Origin: a bacterium SM23_31
GTDB taxonomy: Bacteria; SM23-31
Length of the DNA: 5,486 nucleotides
Direction: 5' to 3'
Assembly: GCA_001304035.1 (NCBI GenBank)
Contig: LJUD01000240.1
Location: 1-5,486, forward strand
Positions 5,439 to 5,486 of the stretch are shown here, one piece after another. Made by a program: the position numbers and the translations under genes. Within the stretch, counting starts at the first letter, position 1. Each line of letters begins with the position of its first letter. The notes under the pieces are model-generated. The model saw nothing but the letters and a program-made list of their open reading frames with translations, did no database searches and had not been told where the DNA came from.

Positions 5439-5486
5439 TAATATCCATTTTCATGTTTCTCCTCAGTTTTTCGAATCTCTTTGCTT

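Larger units (their letters stand above)
4855..5486. other. Region without an intact gene: gene remnant plus palindrome cluster
   Basis: This 632-bp region holds a long-loop inverted repeat, a terminator-like hairpin, the tail of a T9SS cargo gene on the minus strand, and five or more short palindromes between 5105 and 5438. The plus-strand open frames here (60 and 66 codons) show no domain and run through the palindromes and the minus-strand remnant, so they are not called. Confidence 0.7.

Noticed and set aside
5241..5441. A 66-codon plus-strand ORF across the palindrome cluster
   Set aside because: It is made almost entirely of repeat and palindrome sequence, has no ribosome site or domain, and is antisense to the minus-strand frames there.

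Overview
The window suggests a member of the FCB group of bacteria (the Bacteroidota, Ignavibacteriota, Calditrichota, KSB1 and Marinimicrobia neighbourhood). Three things point there: a GWxTD-type protein tail at the left edge, a type IX secretion (T9SS) C-terminal sorting domain on the minus strand near the right edge, and mostly weak Shine-Dalgarno sites. This is inference from protein families only; there is no rRNA or other phylogenetic marker except murA. Genes are moderately GC-balanced and the spaces between them are AT-rich.

Layout. (1) 1-738 (+): the C-terminal 245 codons of a GWxTD-type protein that begins before the window. (2) 836-2086 (+): complete murA, the first committed enzyme of peptidoglycan synthesis, with a TTG start. 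(3) 2257-2631 (-): a stand-alone CheY-like receiver domain, convergent with murA, with a recognisable promoter at 2686-2714. (4) 2632-3109: an AT-rich non-coding stretch with a two-copy 26-bp tandem repeat and possible promoters for the genes on each side. (5) 3110-4459 (+): a reductive dehalogenase-family protein with three N-terminal membrane helices instead of a Tat signal. Two bases later comes (6) 4462-4854 (+), a small DUF123 / GIY-YIG-like protein; the pair is very likely one transcript. (7) 4855-5486: no intact gene. It holds a terminator-like hairpin, the last 44 residues of a T9SS sorting domain on the minus strand, and a dense cluster of short palindromes and inverted repeats that appears to have invaded or replaced the upstream part of that T9SS gene.

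How the genes work together: murA is housekeeping, and I see no shared pathway linking all the genes. The most interesting parts are the membrane-anchored reductive dehalogenase, whose charge pattern predicts a catalytic domain facing the cytoplasm, with its tightly coupled DUF123 partner, and the palindrome mosaic at the right end. One palindrome of that mosaic lies inside the T9SS coding sequence without breaking its frame. I see no CRISPR array, tRNA, rRNA or recognisable transposase gene.
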